From: Alicyclobacillus mali
GTDB taxonomy: Bacteria; Bacillota; Bacilli; Alicyclobacillales; Alicyclobacillaceae
Strand: one strand, 5' to 3'
Assembly (NCBI RefSeq): GCF_017329565.1
Contig: NZ_JAFMTT010000003.1
DNA length: 64,000 nucleotides
Positions 1 through 7,784 of the stretch are shown here, piece by piece. The notes beneath the pieces were generated by a model. The model did no database searches. It was not told where the DNA came from and was given only the letters and a program-made list of their open reading frames with translations. The translations under genes and the position numbers were made by a program. The stretch's first letter is position 1. Each line of letters opens with the position of its first letter.

Positions 1-699
1 CCGGATCACCCCGTGGCCCGTGCGCTCATTGCCGAGGCGGGTGTCCCGGTGGCGGCGCCGAGCGCAAACCGGTCCGGCAGGCCGAGTCCCACGGCGGCCG
101 ACGATGTGGAGGTCGATCTCGGCGACCGGATCGACTGGCTCGTCGACGGCGGGCCGTGCCCCATCGGCGTGGAGTCCACCGTGCTCCTGCTCGAGCCGGA
201 CTGCGCGCGCATTCTCCGGCCGGGCGGCGTGACGCAGGAGATGATCGCGAGCGTGATCGACCGGCCGGTGCTGTACGCGGCCGACGCGTTCGACGTGGCG
301 GCTGCGCCTCTGGCGCCCGGCATGAAGTACCGCCACTACGCGCCGGATGCCAGGGTGCACGTGTGGTGGGGAGAGCCGCAGGCCATCGACGAGGCGATGC
401 GCGCCTTCTTGCTCGAGGCCGCGCAGGATGACGACGTGATGGTGCCTGCACTCATTGCCCCCGATGATTTCGTCCGGCGCTTTGGATGGGCGCTGGCGGA
501 AGAGCGGCAGGCATCTTTACCCGCCGACGCCTATGCCGAGGAGCTCGCGCGCCACTTGTACCGACTGCTGCGGGCGTTCGATCGCGCCGGCGCGACCGAC
601 GTGATGGTCCACGGTGTCGATCCGGCGCACGGCGTGGGGGCGGCCGTGATGAACCGGCTGCACAAGGCCTCGGCTGGGCGCGTGCGATGGGTCGGCTAG
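1..699 (+). CDS. sua5: Threonylcarbamoyl-AMP synthase (Sua5/YwlC), C-terminal part
   Basis: The frame is open from base 1, so the gene starts upstream of the window. Sua5 makes the threonylcarbamoyl-adenylate used for t6A37 of ANN-decoding tRNAs. Visible family signatures are APSANRSGRPSPT (substrate-binding loop), GVESTVLLL, and the linker PGMKYRHYAP that joins the YrdC domain to the C-terminal Sua5 domain. The remaining 130 or so residues fit the Rossmann-like Sua5 domain, so this is the long Sua5 type and not a bare YrdC/TsaC. Its place before mntP and ywlE matches the ywlC neighbourhood of Bacillus. Confidence 0.93.
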   Translation, partial: PDHPVARALIAEAGVPVAAPSANRSGRPSPTAADDVEVDLGDRIDWLVDGGPCPIGVESTVLLLEPDCARILRPGGVTQEMIASVIDRPVLYAADAFDVAAAPLAPGMKYRHYAPDARVHVWWGEPQAIDEAMRAFLLEAAQDDDVMVPALIAPDDFVRRFGWALAEERQASLPADAYAEELARHLYRLLRAFDRAGATDVMVHGVDPAHGVGAAVMNRLHKASAGRVRWVG

Positions 700-794
700 C
701 GTGCGATCCAAAATCACCCTGATGTATGGCGAAACTTCGGCGCCAATTCGAACAAAGTGCGACAAGTCCTCTGAACCCGCTTTCATCAAGGGAT

Positions 795-830
795 GCTGAC
801 GACACCGCCAGCTATAATGACGGTGTCAGC
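795..830 (+). promoter_or_regulatory. Promoter -10 box inside an inverted repeat
   Basis: A perfect TATAAT lies at 813-818. It sits in the 13-base centre of an inverted repeat whose arms are 795-807 and 821-830; ten pairs form if three bases bulge on the left. No good -35 is seen 17 bases upstream. The site is about 50 bases before the small membrane protein gene. The inverted repeat could be an operator for a repressor or an early transcript hairpin. The -10 match is seen; the role is inferred. Confidence 0.45.
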
Positions 831-864
831 AGGGAAGAACGATGAAAAGCGGGAGATGAGCAAA

Positions 865-1032
865 ATGGAGCTGGCTTTGTTCATCATCACCATGGCACTG
901 ATTTTGGTTGTGGGTGCGGCGCTCCTTATCGGTAACCGCGTGGTGGACCGGATGGTTCATGAGGATTCGCGCGAGGCCGAGGCGCTCCTCGCCGCAGCGG
1001 CTGCTCGCAATCGGCAGCGCACCTCGGCGTGA
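865..1032 (+). CDS. Small single-pass membrane protein, unknown function
   Basis: A 55-residue product beginning MELALFIITMALILVVG: one hydrophobic segment (about residues 2-21), then a charged amphipathic tail with acidic stretch HEDSREAEALL and a basic end. No family is recognised. ATG 865 was preferred because GGGAG at 851-855 is nine bases upstream; the in-frame ATG at 856 directly abuts that SD. A five-codon mini-ORF (842-859) ends by overlapping the 856 ATG, so translational coupling is possible. A strong terminator follows at 1078-1125. Function unknown. Confidence 0.55.
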   Translation: MELALFIITMALILVVGAALLIGNRVVDRMVHEDSREAEALLAAAAARNRQRTSA

Positions 1033-1077
1033 AGCGGGCGAGCTTGCCATTCGGCCAGCGCTTCCCATACATCGGAC

Positions 1078-1125
1078 AAAAGGGGCAGTCCCAGCGCATT
1101 GACGCGCAACGGGCTGCCTCTTTTT
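1078..1125. terminator. Bidirectional intrinsic terminator
   Basis: An 11-pair stem with one G-U (arms 1078-1088 and 1114-1124) carries a T run on the right and an A run on the left, with further pairing (CCC/GGG, GCGC) inside the loop. It lies between the small membrane protein gene (+) and the end of the convergent Ser/Thr-rich gene (-), so it can stop transcription from both sides. Confidence 0.75.
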
Positions 1126-1187
1126 CCGTCTCGGACGTAAAGATCCGCGGTTCTCGCGTTTTGTGCGCTTGGCTCGGCGAAGATGCA

Positions 1188-2021
1188 TCAGGGCGCGACC
1201 GTATTGTTGGCAGCTGCGCCCGTCGAGGACGAAACGGTCTGTTGCGACGTCGCGTTTTGCAGCGGGGAGGGCGTCGCGCGTGGCGCCTGTGTCCCCGCGG
1301 AGCTTGTCCCCTGCGACGTGCCGTTCGTCGCCTGCTGCGAGGTGGCGGTGCTGGTCGAGTTGGTCTGCGACGGCTGGCCGCCCGCCTGCGGCGTTGAACT
1401 TCCGCCCGATGTGCCGGTGGACGTGGCGTTGCTGTTTGGCGCGTTTGCGCCCGATCCCGCGCCCGTCCCTTCGGACCCGCCGGAAGCGTTCAAGCCGGTC
1501 GCGTTGGACGAATTGTTGGTATCACCCGTCGGCGCGCCGCCAAGATCTGTGCCGTTCCCGTATGCGCCCCCGCCGCTCGCGTTGGTGTCACCCTGCGATG
1601 CGGTGGCTTGGCCCGAGGACGATTGCGTCGCCGAAGTCGACGTGCCGGTCGCAATCGGCGAGGTGCCCGAACTCGTTCCCGTCGATGTGCTCACCGGCTG
1701 CGTCTTCGGGGGCATCGTCAACGGATTTTGCACCGTCGCGACTTGCTCGTTCGGCGACCAAGTGGGCTCGTTGGTCGGCACAATGGCGCTCGATCCCGAC
1801 GCAGGCGCCGCCGTCTCGTTGCCCGATCCCGGCGATGACAGGTGCCCTCCGCCGGTCGAGTTGGAACTCAGTGCGGGGTGGACAGCGGCGAGAGCGTCCG
1901 TCTGCCAGCGCGGGGAGAGCCCAAAGATCATGAACCACGCGTAGCTTGCCAGAGCGGCGCACCCCACACCGCCCGCCACCCATTTGGCCACGCGCTTCTT
2001 CGGCCATTTGGTCTTATTCAT
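1188..2021 (-). CDS. Membrane-anchored Ser/Thr/Asn/Gly-rich low-complexity protein
   Basis: A 277-residue protein with a basic N-terminus (MNKTKWPKKRVAKW), a hydrophobic segment at about residues 15-35, and then about 230 residues that are almost wholly Ser, Thr, Gly, Asn, Ala, Gln and Pro. Charged residues are rare after the anchor. This looks like a cell-surface stalk or linker with no catalytic domain. GGAG lies about 10 bases before the ATG. The opposite strand has an equally long open frame (1183-1944), but it is Cys-rich and lacks a signal or SD, so the reverse strand is preferred. No family recognised; function unknown. Confidence 0.65.
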   Translation of the reverse strand: MNKTKWPKKRVAKWVAGGVGCAALASYAWFMIFGLSPRWQTDALAAVHPALSSNSTGGGHLSSPGSGNETAAPASGSSAIVPTNEPTWSPNEQVATVQNPLTMPPKTQPVSTSTGTSSGTSPIATGTSTSATQSSSGQATASQGDTNASGGGAYGNGTDLGGAPTGDTNNSSNATGLNASGGSEGTGAGSGANAPNSNATSTGTSGGSSTPQAGGQPSQTNSTSTATSQQATNGTSQGTSSAGTQAPRATPSPLQNATSQQTVSSSTGAAANNTVAP

Positions 2022-2109
2022 GGCCTATCCGCTCCATTTTGTGTCCAGAGTCGAGATTATTATCGCGCACCTGGTCGAATTTTGCGAGAGAGATGGATGG
2101 GCTTTGTCG

Positions 2110-2118
2110 TGGTATGAT
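2110..2118 (+). promoter_or_regulatory. Extended -10 promoter candidate for the DUF1275 gene
   Basis: TGG followed by TATGAT (2113-2118) forms an extended -10 about 60 bases before the GTG start. No convincing -35 is visible, which extended -10 promoters tolerate. Confidence 0.4.
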
Positions 2119-2175
2119 GAAGGAAGATACACCAGAAGCAAGCATGCGCTCTGTGCATAGGAGGGGAGAGATGGG

Positions 2176-2943
2176 GTGGAGCGACGGGAAATGTCGGCCG
2201 TCTCTGCTCGCGTATTTTTGTTGGTGCTGACGGTCGTTTCGGGTTGCGTGGATGCCATGAGCTTCATGCGGCTCGGGCAGGTGTTTACCGCTGCCATGAC
2301 AGGCAACACGGTGCTCGGCGGGATCGCCGTCGCCACGGGCGACTTCCGCCATGCGGTGCATTACCTCGTCGCCCTGGTCGGTTTTGCGTGCGGCGCGGCT
2401 GCGTCCGGCTTTGTGGCGGCGAGTGAGCGCAAGCGGTCCGGATGGAGCCGCACCGTGACGCATGCGCTGTGGCTCGAACTCGCGGCACTTGTCGCGTTCT
2501 GGATTGTTGCGGATGAACTGGGCCCGGTGGGTGTGGCGCGACATTCGGGCCAGCTTCTGTTCGTCCTCGCCTTCGGCATGGGCGCGCAGGGCTCGATGGC
2601 GCGGCGCGTCGGGGTCAACGGGATCACCACGACCGTGATCACCAGCACCACCACGGGGCTGATGGAGACGCTCGTCTGGAAGGTGATGGGGCTTGCGCCG
2701 TCGCGGCGGAATGCCTCCGATCCTTTTGATCCAACCAAGCCGTGGCTCGTGTGGATGTGGGTGTTGGCCGTTGTGGTGTACGGCGTGGGTGCGGGCATCG
2801 CGAGCCTGGTCATTGCGCATGTCGGGTACAATGAAATGGCCATCCCCGTTGCGCTTGTCGCCATCACCATCGCGTGGGGGTTGTACCAGACCCGCTCGAA
2901 ACCCGAGCCCGCGCCGTCACGCCGCCCTGCCGCGGATCGGTGA
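2176..2943 (+). CDS. DUF1275 (YoaK-like) multipass membrane protein
   Basis: A 255-residue integral membrane protein with about six hydrophobic segments. The N-terminal pattern, VVSGCVDAMSFMRLGQVFTAAMTGNTVLGG, split as a membrane segment followed by the MTGN motif, is characteristic of DUF1275/YoaK. A second family-like stretch is GMGAQGSMARRVGV followed by TTTVITSTTTGLME. The family's transport role is not established. GTG 2176 was chosen because AGGAGGGGAG ends seven bases upstream; ATG 2191 is the alternative. It converges with the NlpC-like gene with only eight bases between stops. Confidence 0.82.
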   Translation: MERREMSAVSARVFLLVLTVVSGCVDAMSFMRLGQVFTAAMTGNTVLGGIAVATGDFRHAVHYLVALVGFACGAAASGFVAASERKRSGWSRTVTHALWLELAALVAFWIVADELGPVGVARHSGQLLFVLAFGMGAQGSMARRVGVNGITTTVITSTTTGLMETLVWKVMGLAPSRRNASDPFDPTKPWLVWMWVLAVVVYGVGAGIASLVIAHVGYNEMAIPVALVAITIAWGLYQTRSKPEPAPSRRPAADR

Positions 2944-2951
2944 CGCCATGA

Positions 2952-3824
2952 TCAGAAGAGCCGCCGGACGTCGGCGATGCGGGCCGTGAGGCCGCTTTCG
3001 GGACCGATGTGAAGGCGAATCACCTCGCCTGCCGCGGGGTCGCACGCGGCCATCTCGTCCGCACCCAGGTAGATGCCCACGAGGTCGCCGCGGTCGAGAA
3101 TGACGAGATCGCCTGGGCGCATATCCCAGACCGGGACGCTGACGCCTGTCGACTCCCACAAGCCGTCCAGGGTCGCAGGCAGTCGGTAGCCGAGTGCGCG
3201 CCGATAGACGGCCGCGACGAATGTGGCCGGATCGCAGAATCCCGCGGCAGGGTCTGCGCCCCAGGCGAGCGGTGTGCCAATGAGCGCCTCCGCCGCTTGC
3301 AGCACGAGCGCAACTTTCACCGCTTCGGGCGCCGAGCGCCTCGCCGCCGCGGACGGATCCAGCGACACGCCCGGAGGTGTCTCGGCGAGCGACGGGCCGA
3401 CGGCCATCTCGGCGCGCTCGCCGTCGACCTCAGGCTCGACACGTCGATCCCGCCCGATTTCCGCCGCCAACACCTCGCGCCCGCGCTCGGTCTTGCACAC
3501 GGCGCGCCGGAGGCCCGCTTGCACCGCGTGCGCCCGGATGTAATTTTCCACCGCAACTTGCGTCAGTACCATCGCGCTGTCCCCCATGGCGCCCGGGTCG
3601 GGCTGCACCACGAGCGTCAGCTGCTGCGCGCTTTGCTCCTCAATGGTCTCTTCAATTCTCCACAGCTGCGGATTCGCGTGCACGACGGGCGTAAGCCCCA
3701 GCGCCGCGGCGAGCCCCAACGCCAGACCTCCGCAAGTCCATCTCCGTCGATGCAATCGGATGTCACCCCTATAGTTTTTGTGGGTATTCTGCATCTTTAT
3801 GGGGTTCCCTATCCTCTCCATCAT
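2952..3824 (-). CDS. Secreted NlpC/P60-like protein with degenerate active site
   Basis: 290 residues with a signal peptide (hydrophobic run LALGLAAALGLTPVVHA ending near residue 50), a variable middle, and a C-terminal NlpC/P60-like domain from about residue 170 (AEALIGTPLAWGAD, then GFCDPATFVAAVYRRALGY, then PGDLVILDRGDLVGIYLG). In active members the Cys is in a D-C-S-G motif and a His precedes VGIYLG. Here the only nearby Cys (197) is displaced and Leu248 sits in the His position, so cell-wall peptidase activity is doubtful. The start is uncertain; an internal ATG at residue 11 is equally possible. Only 51 bases separate its start from that of mntP. Confidence 0.65.
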   Translation of the reverse strand: MMERIGNPIKMQNTHKNYRGDIRLHRRRWTCGGLALGLAAALGLTPVVHANPQLWRIEETIEEQSAQQLTLVVQPDPGAMGDSAMVLTQVAVENYIRAHAVQAGLRRAVCKTERGREVLAAEIGRDRRVEPEVDGERAEMAVGPSLAETPPGVSLDPSAAARRSAPEAVKVALVLQAAEALIGTPLAWGADPAAGFCDPATFVAAVYRRALGYRLPATLDGLWESTGVSVPVWDMRPGDLVILDRGDLVGIYLGADEMAACDPAAGEVIRLHIGPESGLTARIADVRRLF

Positions 3825-3875
3825 CCCGCGGACAGGCTGCGCATATAGATGGAGAGGTGCAAAGGAGGGGCCTCG

Positions 3876-4430
3876 TTGTCCAATCTGCAGGCTGCAATCG
3901 AGATCGCCATGATGGCTGTTGCGCTCGGCATGGACGCGCTATCGCTCAGCATCGGGGTCGGACTTGGTGCCATCACACGCAGACAAGGTCTCGAACTGGC
4001 GCTGACCATCGGCGTCTGGCACATCGTGCTCACACTCGTCGGGCTCATGTTTGGCGATCTCGTCGGCCACTACCTGGGCCATGTGGCGCGATCGTTCGCG
4101 GCGGTGGTGATCTTGGGACTTGGGCTGCACATGGCGTATCACACGTGGAAGACATCGGAGGCCCCCACTCCGCGGCCGCTTGGGAGTTGGATTGGGCGCA
4201 TGACGTTCGCGGCGAGCGTCTCCATCGACGCCCTTTCGGTAGGCTTTGGCCTTGGACTGAAGACTGTTGCGTACGGCGTGATCTCCGCCTTGGCCTTTGG
4301 CGTGGCGAGCACGTTGATGTGCGGTGCGGGGCTGTTGATTGGACGGCAGTTTGGGCGTGCGGTCGGCCGAGTGGGCGAAATGGTCGGAAGTGCGATCCTC
4401 ATCCTTTGTGGGCTGATGTGGCTCGTGTGA
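3876..4430 (+). CDS. mntP: MntP-family manganese efflux pump (YwlD-like)
   Basis: 184 residues, about six membrane segments. It shows the paired family motifs ALGMDALSLSIGVGLG near the N-terminus and ASVSIDALSVGFGLG in the second half, with the membrane-embedded Asp residues (MDA, IDA) needed for Mn2+ transport in MntP. Start TTG 3876 was chosen because AAAGGAGGGG at 3861-3870 is five bases upstream; the in-frame ATG at 3849 precedes that SD. The position between sua5 and ywlE matches Bacillus ywlD. Manganese as substrate is inferred from family. Confidence 0.85.
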   Translation: MSNLQAAIEIAMMAVALGMDALSLSIGVGLGAITRRQGLELALTIGVWHIVLTLVGLMFGDLVGHYLGHVARSFAAVVILGLGLHMAYHTWKTSEAPTPRPLGSWIGRMTFAASVSIDALSVGFGLGLKTVAYGVISALAFGVASTLMCGAGLLIGRQFGRAVGRVGEMVGSAILILCGLMWLV

Positions 4431-4452
4431 GTTCCCGCAGCGACGTTTCAAT

Positions 4453-4481
4453 TTGCGAGCGCCATGGGAAGCTCCTATACT
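4453..4481 (+). promoter_or_regulatory. Sigma-A promoter for ywlE-ywlG
   Basis: TTGCGA (4453-4458), a 17-base spacer and TATACT (4476-4481) lie about 45 bases before the ywlE start. Confidence 0.6.
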
Positions 4482-4528
4482 GAAGGCAAACGTAGAAGCA
4501 AACAAAAGGCTAAAGCATGGAGGAAACA

Positions 4529-5050
4529 ATGCACATTCTCTTTGTCTGCACGGGAAACACATGCCGCAGTCCCATGGCTGCGGCCTTCTTGCGTACACTC
4601 GCCGAGGAGCGTGCGCTCGACTGGAAGGTGGACTCCGCTGGCCTGATGGCCATGGAGGGGGCTCCCATGACCGAGCACGCGGCACAGGCCCTCGCGCGCC
4701 GACAGATCGCTGGCGGCGGACACGCCGCCAAGCGGCTCACGCGAGAGATGCTGCGCGAGGCCGATCTCATCCTCACCATGTCGAGATCGCACAGACAGGC
4801 GCTGGTGGACGTGTTCCCGGAGTTGGCCGGTAAGGTGCACACCCTGTACGCGTTCGCGCACGAAGTGCCGGAGGACCAGTCGCAGGATGTGGTCGATCCG
4901 TTTGGCGGCGGTGAGGAAGCATACGAGGCGTGTGCGGAACACCTTGCCGATCTCGTCCAGCGCGCGTTTGCTCGCCTGACGCGGCGTGTGGCGGGCGATG
5001 TCGAGGAGAAGGGGGAAGGTCGAGATGACGCCTCCGAACAGGGAGGTTGA
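4529..5050 (+). CDS. ywlE: Protein-arginine phosphatase YwlE
   Basis: 173 residues of the low-molecular-weight phosphatase fold. The P-loop CTGNTCRSPM near the N-terminus has Thr directly after the nucleophilic Cys, the feature that makes YwlE select phospho-arginine over phospho-tyrosine. The general acid Asp is in DPFGGGEEAY. It reverses McsB-type arginine phosphorylation; mcsB is at 28031-29110. ATG 4529 has GGAGGA four bases upstream and gives the normal N-terminus MHILFVCTGN; ATG 4517 is the alternative. The C-terminal tail overlaps ywlG by 26 bases. Confidence 0.93.
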   Translation: MHILFVCTGNTCRSPMAAAFLRTLAEERALDWKVDSAGLMAMEGAPMTEHAAQALARRQIAGGGHAAKRLTREMLREADLILTMSRSHRQALVDVFPELAGKVHTLYAFAHEVPEDQSQDVVDPFGGGEEAYEACAEHLADLVQRAFARLTRRVAGDVEEKGEGRDDASEQGG

Positions 5051-5633
5051 GGCGGAGTCGATTGCTTCGGTCCGGCGCCATCTGCCGGCGCTGTTGGCGC
5101 ACCTCGCGCGCGAGGCAAATCTGGGGCCGGGCAAGCTGCTGGTGGTGGGCGCGTCGACGAGCGAGGTGGCGGGTGAGCGCATCGGCAGCGCGACGTCCGT
5201 CGCCATCGGACAGGCCATCGCCGAGGTTGTGCTTGCGTTTGCCCGGGAAGCGAGGTGCGACGTGGCGTTCCAATGTTGCGAGCACCTGAACCGCGCGCTC
5301 GTCGTGGAGCGGGCCGTGGCGAGATCGCGCGGCTTCCAAGAAGTCGCGGCCATCCCCGTCCCTGGCGCGGGCGGCGCCGCGGCCGCTGCGGCGTACTGGG
5401 CGATGGAGGATGCGTGCCTGGTGAGCTCCGTGTCCGCGGACGCGGGCATCGATATCGGCGACACGATAATCGGCATGCACCTGCGGCCTGTCGCGGTGCC
5501 TGTTCGTGGCCCTGTGCGGGAAGTCGGGGGCGCGCACGTGGTGATGGCGAAATCGCGCCCGCCCCTCGTCGGCGGTGCCCGCGCCGTGTACGACCCGGAC
5601 GAGGCGCGGCGGCGGATGCACGCCCATCCCTAA
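5025..5633 (+). CDS. ywlG: YwlG-like protein (UPF0340/DUF436)
   Basis: 202 residues recognised as the conserved YwlG/TIGR01440 family by KLLVVGASTSEVAGERIGS, CEHLNRALVVER and the C-terminal GGARAVYDPDEARRRMHAHP-like segment. Biochemical function is unknown. ATG 5025 is preceded by GGGGGAAGGT, and the start lies inside the ywlE tail, so the two are translationally coupled. In Bacillus an rpiB gene usually sits between ywlE and ywlG; none is present here. Confidence 0.88.
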   Translation: MTPPNREVEAESIASVRRHLPALLAHLAREANLGPGKLLVVGASTSEVAGERIGSATSVAIGQAIAEVVLAFAREARCDVAFQCCEHLNRALVVERAVARSRGFQEVAAIPVPGAGGAAAAAAYWAMEDACLVSSVSADAGIDIGDTIIGMHLRPVAVPVRGPVREVGGAHVVMAKSRPPLVGGARAVYDPDEARRRMHAHP

Positions 5634-5700
5634 CGCAGCGTGACGCGCGAGCGCTCATCCATGGCCCGCTGTGATCTCGGCGCCGCCGGACGTTCGGGGC

Positions 5701-5729
5701 TTGTGCGCCCTATGTGCGAACCGTAAGAT
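5701..5729 (+). promoter_or_regulatory. Candidate promoter for glyA
   Basis: TTGTGC (5701-5706), a 17-base spacer and TAAGAT (5724-5729) lie about 60 bases before glyA. The match to sigma-A consensus is moderate. Confidence 0.38.
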
Positions 5730-5786
5730 GAATGTGAATCGCGGCGCCTTCTCCCACGTGGCGCTGGATGAAAGGAGTTGCGCAGT

Positions 5787-7043
5787 TTGACCACCCTTCT
5801 GCAGCAGGTTGACCCGGATGTCGCGTCTGCGATGCAGGCCGAGCTTCGGCGGCAGCAGCGGAACATCGAACTCATCGCTTCTGAAAACTTTGTCAGTGAG
5901 GCCGTTCTTGACGCGCTCGGATCCGTCCTGACCAACAAATACGCCGAAGGCTATCCAGGCCGGCGCTATTACGGTGGCTGCGAGTACGTCGACGTGGTGG
6001 AACGAATCGCCATCGATCGCGTCAAGGAGCTGTTTGGCGCAGAGTATGCGAACGTCCAGCCGCACAGCGGTTCCCAGGCCAACATGACGGTGTACTTCAG
6101 CGTCCTCAAGCCAGGAGACACAGTGCTCGGCATGAATCTGGCGCACGGTGGCCATCTGACGCATGGGAGCCCGGTTAATTTCTCCGGGCAGCTGTACAAG
6201 TTCGTCTCGTATGGCGTCGATCCGGAGACCCATCTCATCGATTACGACGAGGTGCTCAAGGCCGCGAAGGAACATCGGCCGAAGATGATCGTCGCTGGCG
6301 CGAGCGCATACCCGCGCGTCATTGATTTCAAGCGCATGCGCGAAATTGCCGACGAGGTCGGCGCGTACCTGATGGTGGACATGGCCCACATTGCGGGTCT
6401 CATCGCCGCGGGGCTTCATCCGTCGCCCGTGCCGCACGCGCACTTCGTGACGTCCACGACACACAAGACGCTCCGGGGTCCGCGCGGCGGGTTCATTCTT
6501 TGCCAGAAGGATGTCGCCAAGCTCATCGACAAGACCAACTTCCCCGGCGTGCAGGGCGGTCCCCTCATGCACGTCATCGCGGCAAAGGCGGTGGCGTTCG
6601 GGGAGGCCCTGAAGCCCGAGTTCAAGGCGTACCAGGAGCAGATTGTGAAGAACGCGAAGGCCCTCGCCGAGGCGCTCACCGGATACGGTTTTCGCCTCGT
6701 GTCCGGTGGCACCGACAACCACCTGATGCTCATCGACGTCCGCAGCGCGGGGCTGACCGGCAAGGAATCCGAGCGCAGGCTGGACGAGATCGGCATCACG
6801 GTCAACAAGAATGCCATTCCGTTCGATCCCGAGAGCCCCATGGTGACAAGCGGCATTCGCGTCGGCACGCCTGCTGCCACATCGCGCGGCATGGACGAGG
6901 GCGCGATGCAGGAGATCGCCGATATTTTCAAGATCGTGCTGCTCGGCGACTTTAGCGACGAGGTGAAGCGTGAAGCTCGGGCGCGAGTCGACAGTTTGAC
7001 GGATAGATTCCCGCTGTATCCGAGTTTGTCCTACGTCGAGTGA
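5787..7043 (+). CDS. glyA: Serine hydroxymethyltransferase
   Basis: 418 residues, normal length. It interconverts serine and glycine while charging tetrahydrofolate with a one-carbon unit, using PLP. Visible landmarks: ELIASENFVSEAVL, YAEGYPGRRYYGG, DMAHIAGLIAAG, and the Schiff-base Lys in TTHKTLRGPRGG. AAAGGAG at 5771-5777 is nine bases before TTG 5787, whereas the in-frame TTG at 5778 abuts the SD, so 5787 was chosen. upp follows after a hairpin, as in Bacillus. Confidence 0.97.
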   Translation: MTTLLQQVDPDVASAMQAELRRQQRNIELIASENFVSEAVLDALGSVLTNKYAEGYPGRRYYGGCEYVDVVERIAIDRVKELFGAEYANVQPHSGSQANMTVYFSVLKPGDTVLGMNLAHGGHLTHGSPVNFSGQLYKFVSYGVDPETHLIDYDEVLKAAKEHRPKMIVAGASAYPRVIDFKRMREIADEVGAYLMVDMAHIAGLIAAGLHPSPVPHAHFVTSTTHKTLRGPRGGFILCQKDVAKLIDKTNFPGVQGGPLMHVIAAKAVAFGEALKPEFKAYQEQIVKNAKALAEALTGYGFRLVSGGTDNHLMLIDVRSAGLTGKESERRLDEIGITVNKNAIPFDPESPMVTSGIRVGTPAATSRGMDEGAMQEIADIFKIVLLGDFSDEVKREARARVDSLTDRFPLYPSLSYVE

Positions 7044-7061
7044 ACTTGCAGATGGTCCAGA

Positions 7062-7079
7062 GCCGCCCGCGAGGGCGGC
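7062..7079 (+). other. Intercistronic hairpin with GCGA tetraloop (glyA-upp)
   Basis: A perfect seven-pair GC stem (7062-7068 with 7073-7079) closed by a GNRA-type GCGA loop. It is followed by CCCCATTTTG, too short a T run for a strong terminator. It could stabilise the glyA 3' end or attenuate read-through into upp. Confidence 0.6.
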
Positions 7080-7105
7080 CCCATTTTGACAAAGGAGCGT
7101 TGTCC

Positions 7106-7735
7106 TTGGGACAGGTGCATGTGCTTGATCACCCTCTCATCCAGCACAAGTTGACCCTCATTCGTGACAAGAACACGGGGACGAAGGAGTTTCGAGCGCT
7201 CGTCCAGGAAGTCGCGATGCTCATGGTCTACGAAATCACGCGCGATCTGCCCCTCCAGGAAGTCACGGTGGAGACGCCCGTTGGTGTCGCCTCGGCGAAG
7301 GTCATCGCGGGCAAGACGCTCGCCATCGTACCGGTTCTGCGCGCGGGTCTCGGCATGGTCGAGGGAATTTTGAACTTGATACCCGGTGCGAAGGTCGGTC
7401 ATATCGGGCTGTATCGCGATCCCGAAACGCTCATGCCTGTCGAATACTACTGCAAGCTCCCGGCTCATTTGGAGGAACGGGACGTGTACGTGGTCGATCC
7501 GATGCTCGCCACGGGCGGTTCCGCGGTGGCGGCGCTCCGGTCGGTCAAGGAACGCGGCGCTCAGCGTCCGAAACTCATGTGCCTCGTCGGTGTGCCCGAA
7601 GGGATCCGGGCCGTTCAGGAGCAACATCCGGACGTCGACATCTATCTTGCCGCCGTGGATGAACACTTGAACGATCACGGCTACATTGTCCCCGGCCTCG
7701 GCGATGCGGGGGATCGCCTTTTTGGGACGAAGTAG
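7106..7735 (+). CDS. upp: Uracil phosphoribosyltransferase
   Basis: 209 residues. It converts uracil and PRPP to UMP in pyrimidine salvage. The PRPP-binding loop is VVDPMLATGGSA; other family blocks are DHPLIQHKLT, VPVLRAGLGM, GLYRDPETLMPVEYY and the C-terminal YIVPGLGDAGDRLFGTK. TTG 7106 was chosen because AAAGGAG (7091-7097) is eight bases upstream and the product then begins MGQVHVLDHP, aligning with the Bacillus protein. The longer frame from 7040 runs through the hairpin and is unlikely. Confidence 0.97.
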   Translation: MGQVHVLDHPLIQHKLTLIRDKNTGTKEFRALVQEVAMLMVYEITRDLPLQEVTVETPVGVASAKVIAGKTLAIVPVLRAGLGMVEGILNLIPGAKVGHIGLYRDPETLMPVEYYCKLPAHLEERDVYVVDPMLATGGSAVAALRSVKERGAQRPKLMCLVGVPEGIRAVQEQHPDVDIYLAAVDEHLNDHGYIVPGLGDAGDRLFGTK

Positions 7736-7784
7736 CTGGCGCCGCCCGGACGAGCCTGGGAAAGACAATGAGGGGGTCCTATCG

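Noticed and set aside
1183..1944. A 253-codon forward open frame opposite the Ser/Thr-rich gene.
   Set aside because: Cys- and Val-rich product with no signal, domain or SD; it starts just after a terminator. The reverse frame has a membrane anchor and SD.
3009..3848. A 279-codon forward open frame opposite the NlpC-like gene.
   Set aside because: Arg/His-rich shadow. The reverse frame has a signal peptide and NlpC/P60-like features.
5655..6722. A 355-codon reverse open frame over glyA.
   Set aside because: Shadow of glyA; product lacks any domain and has no SD.
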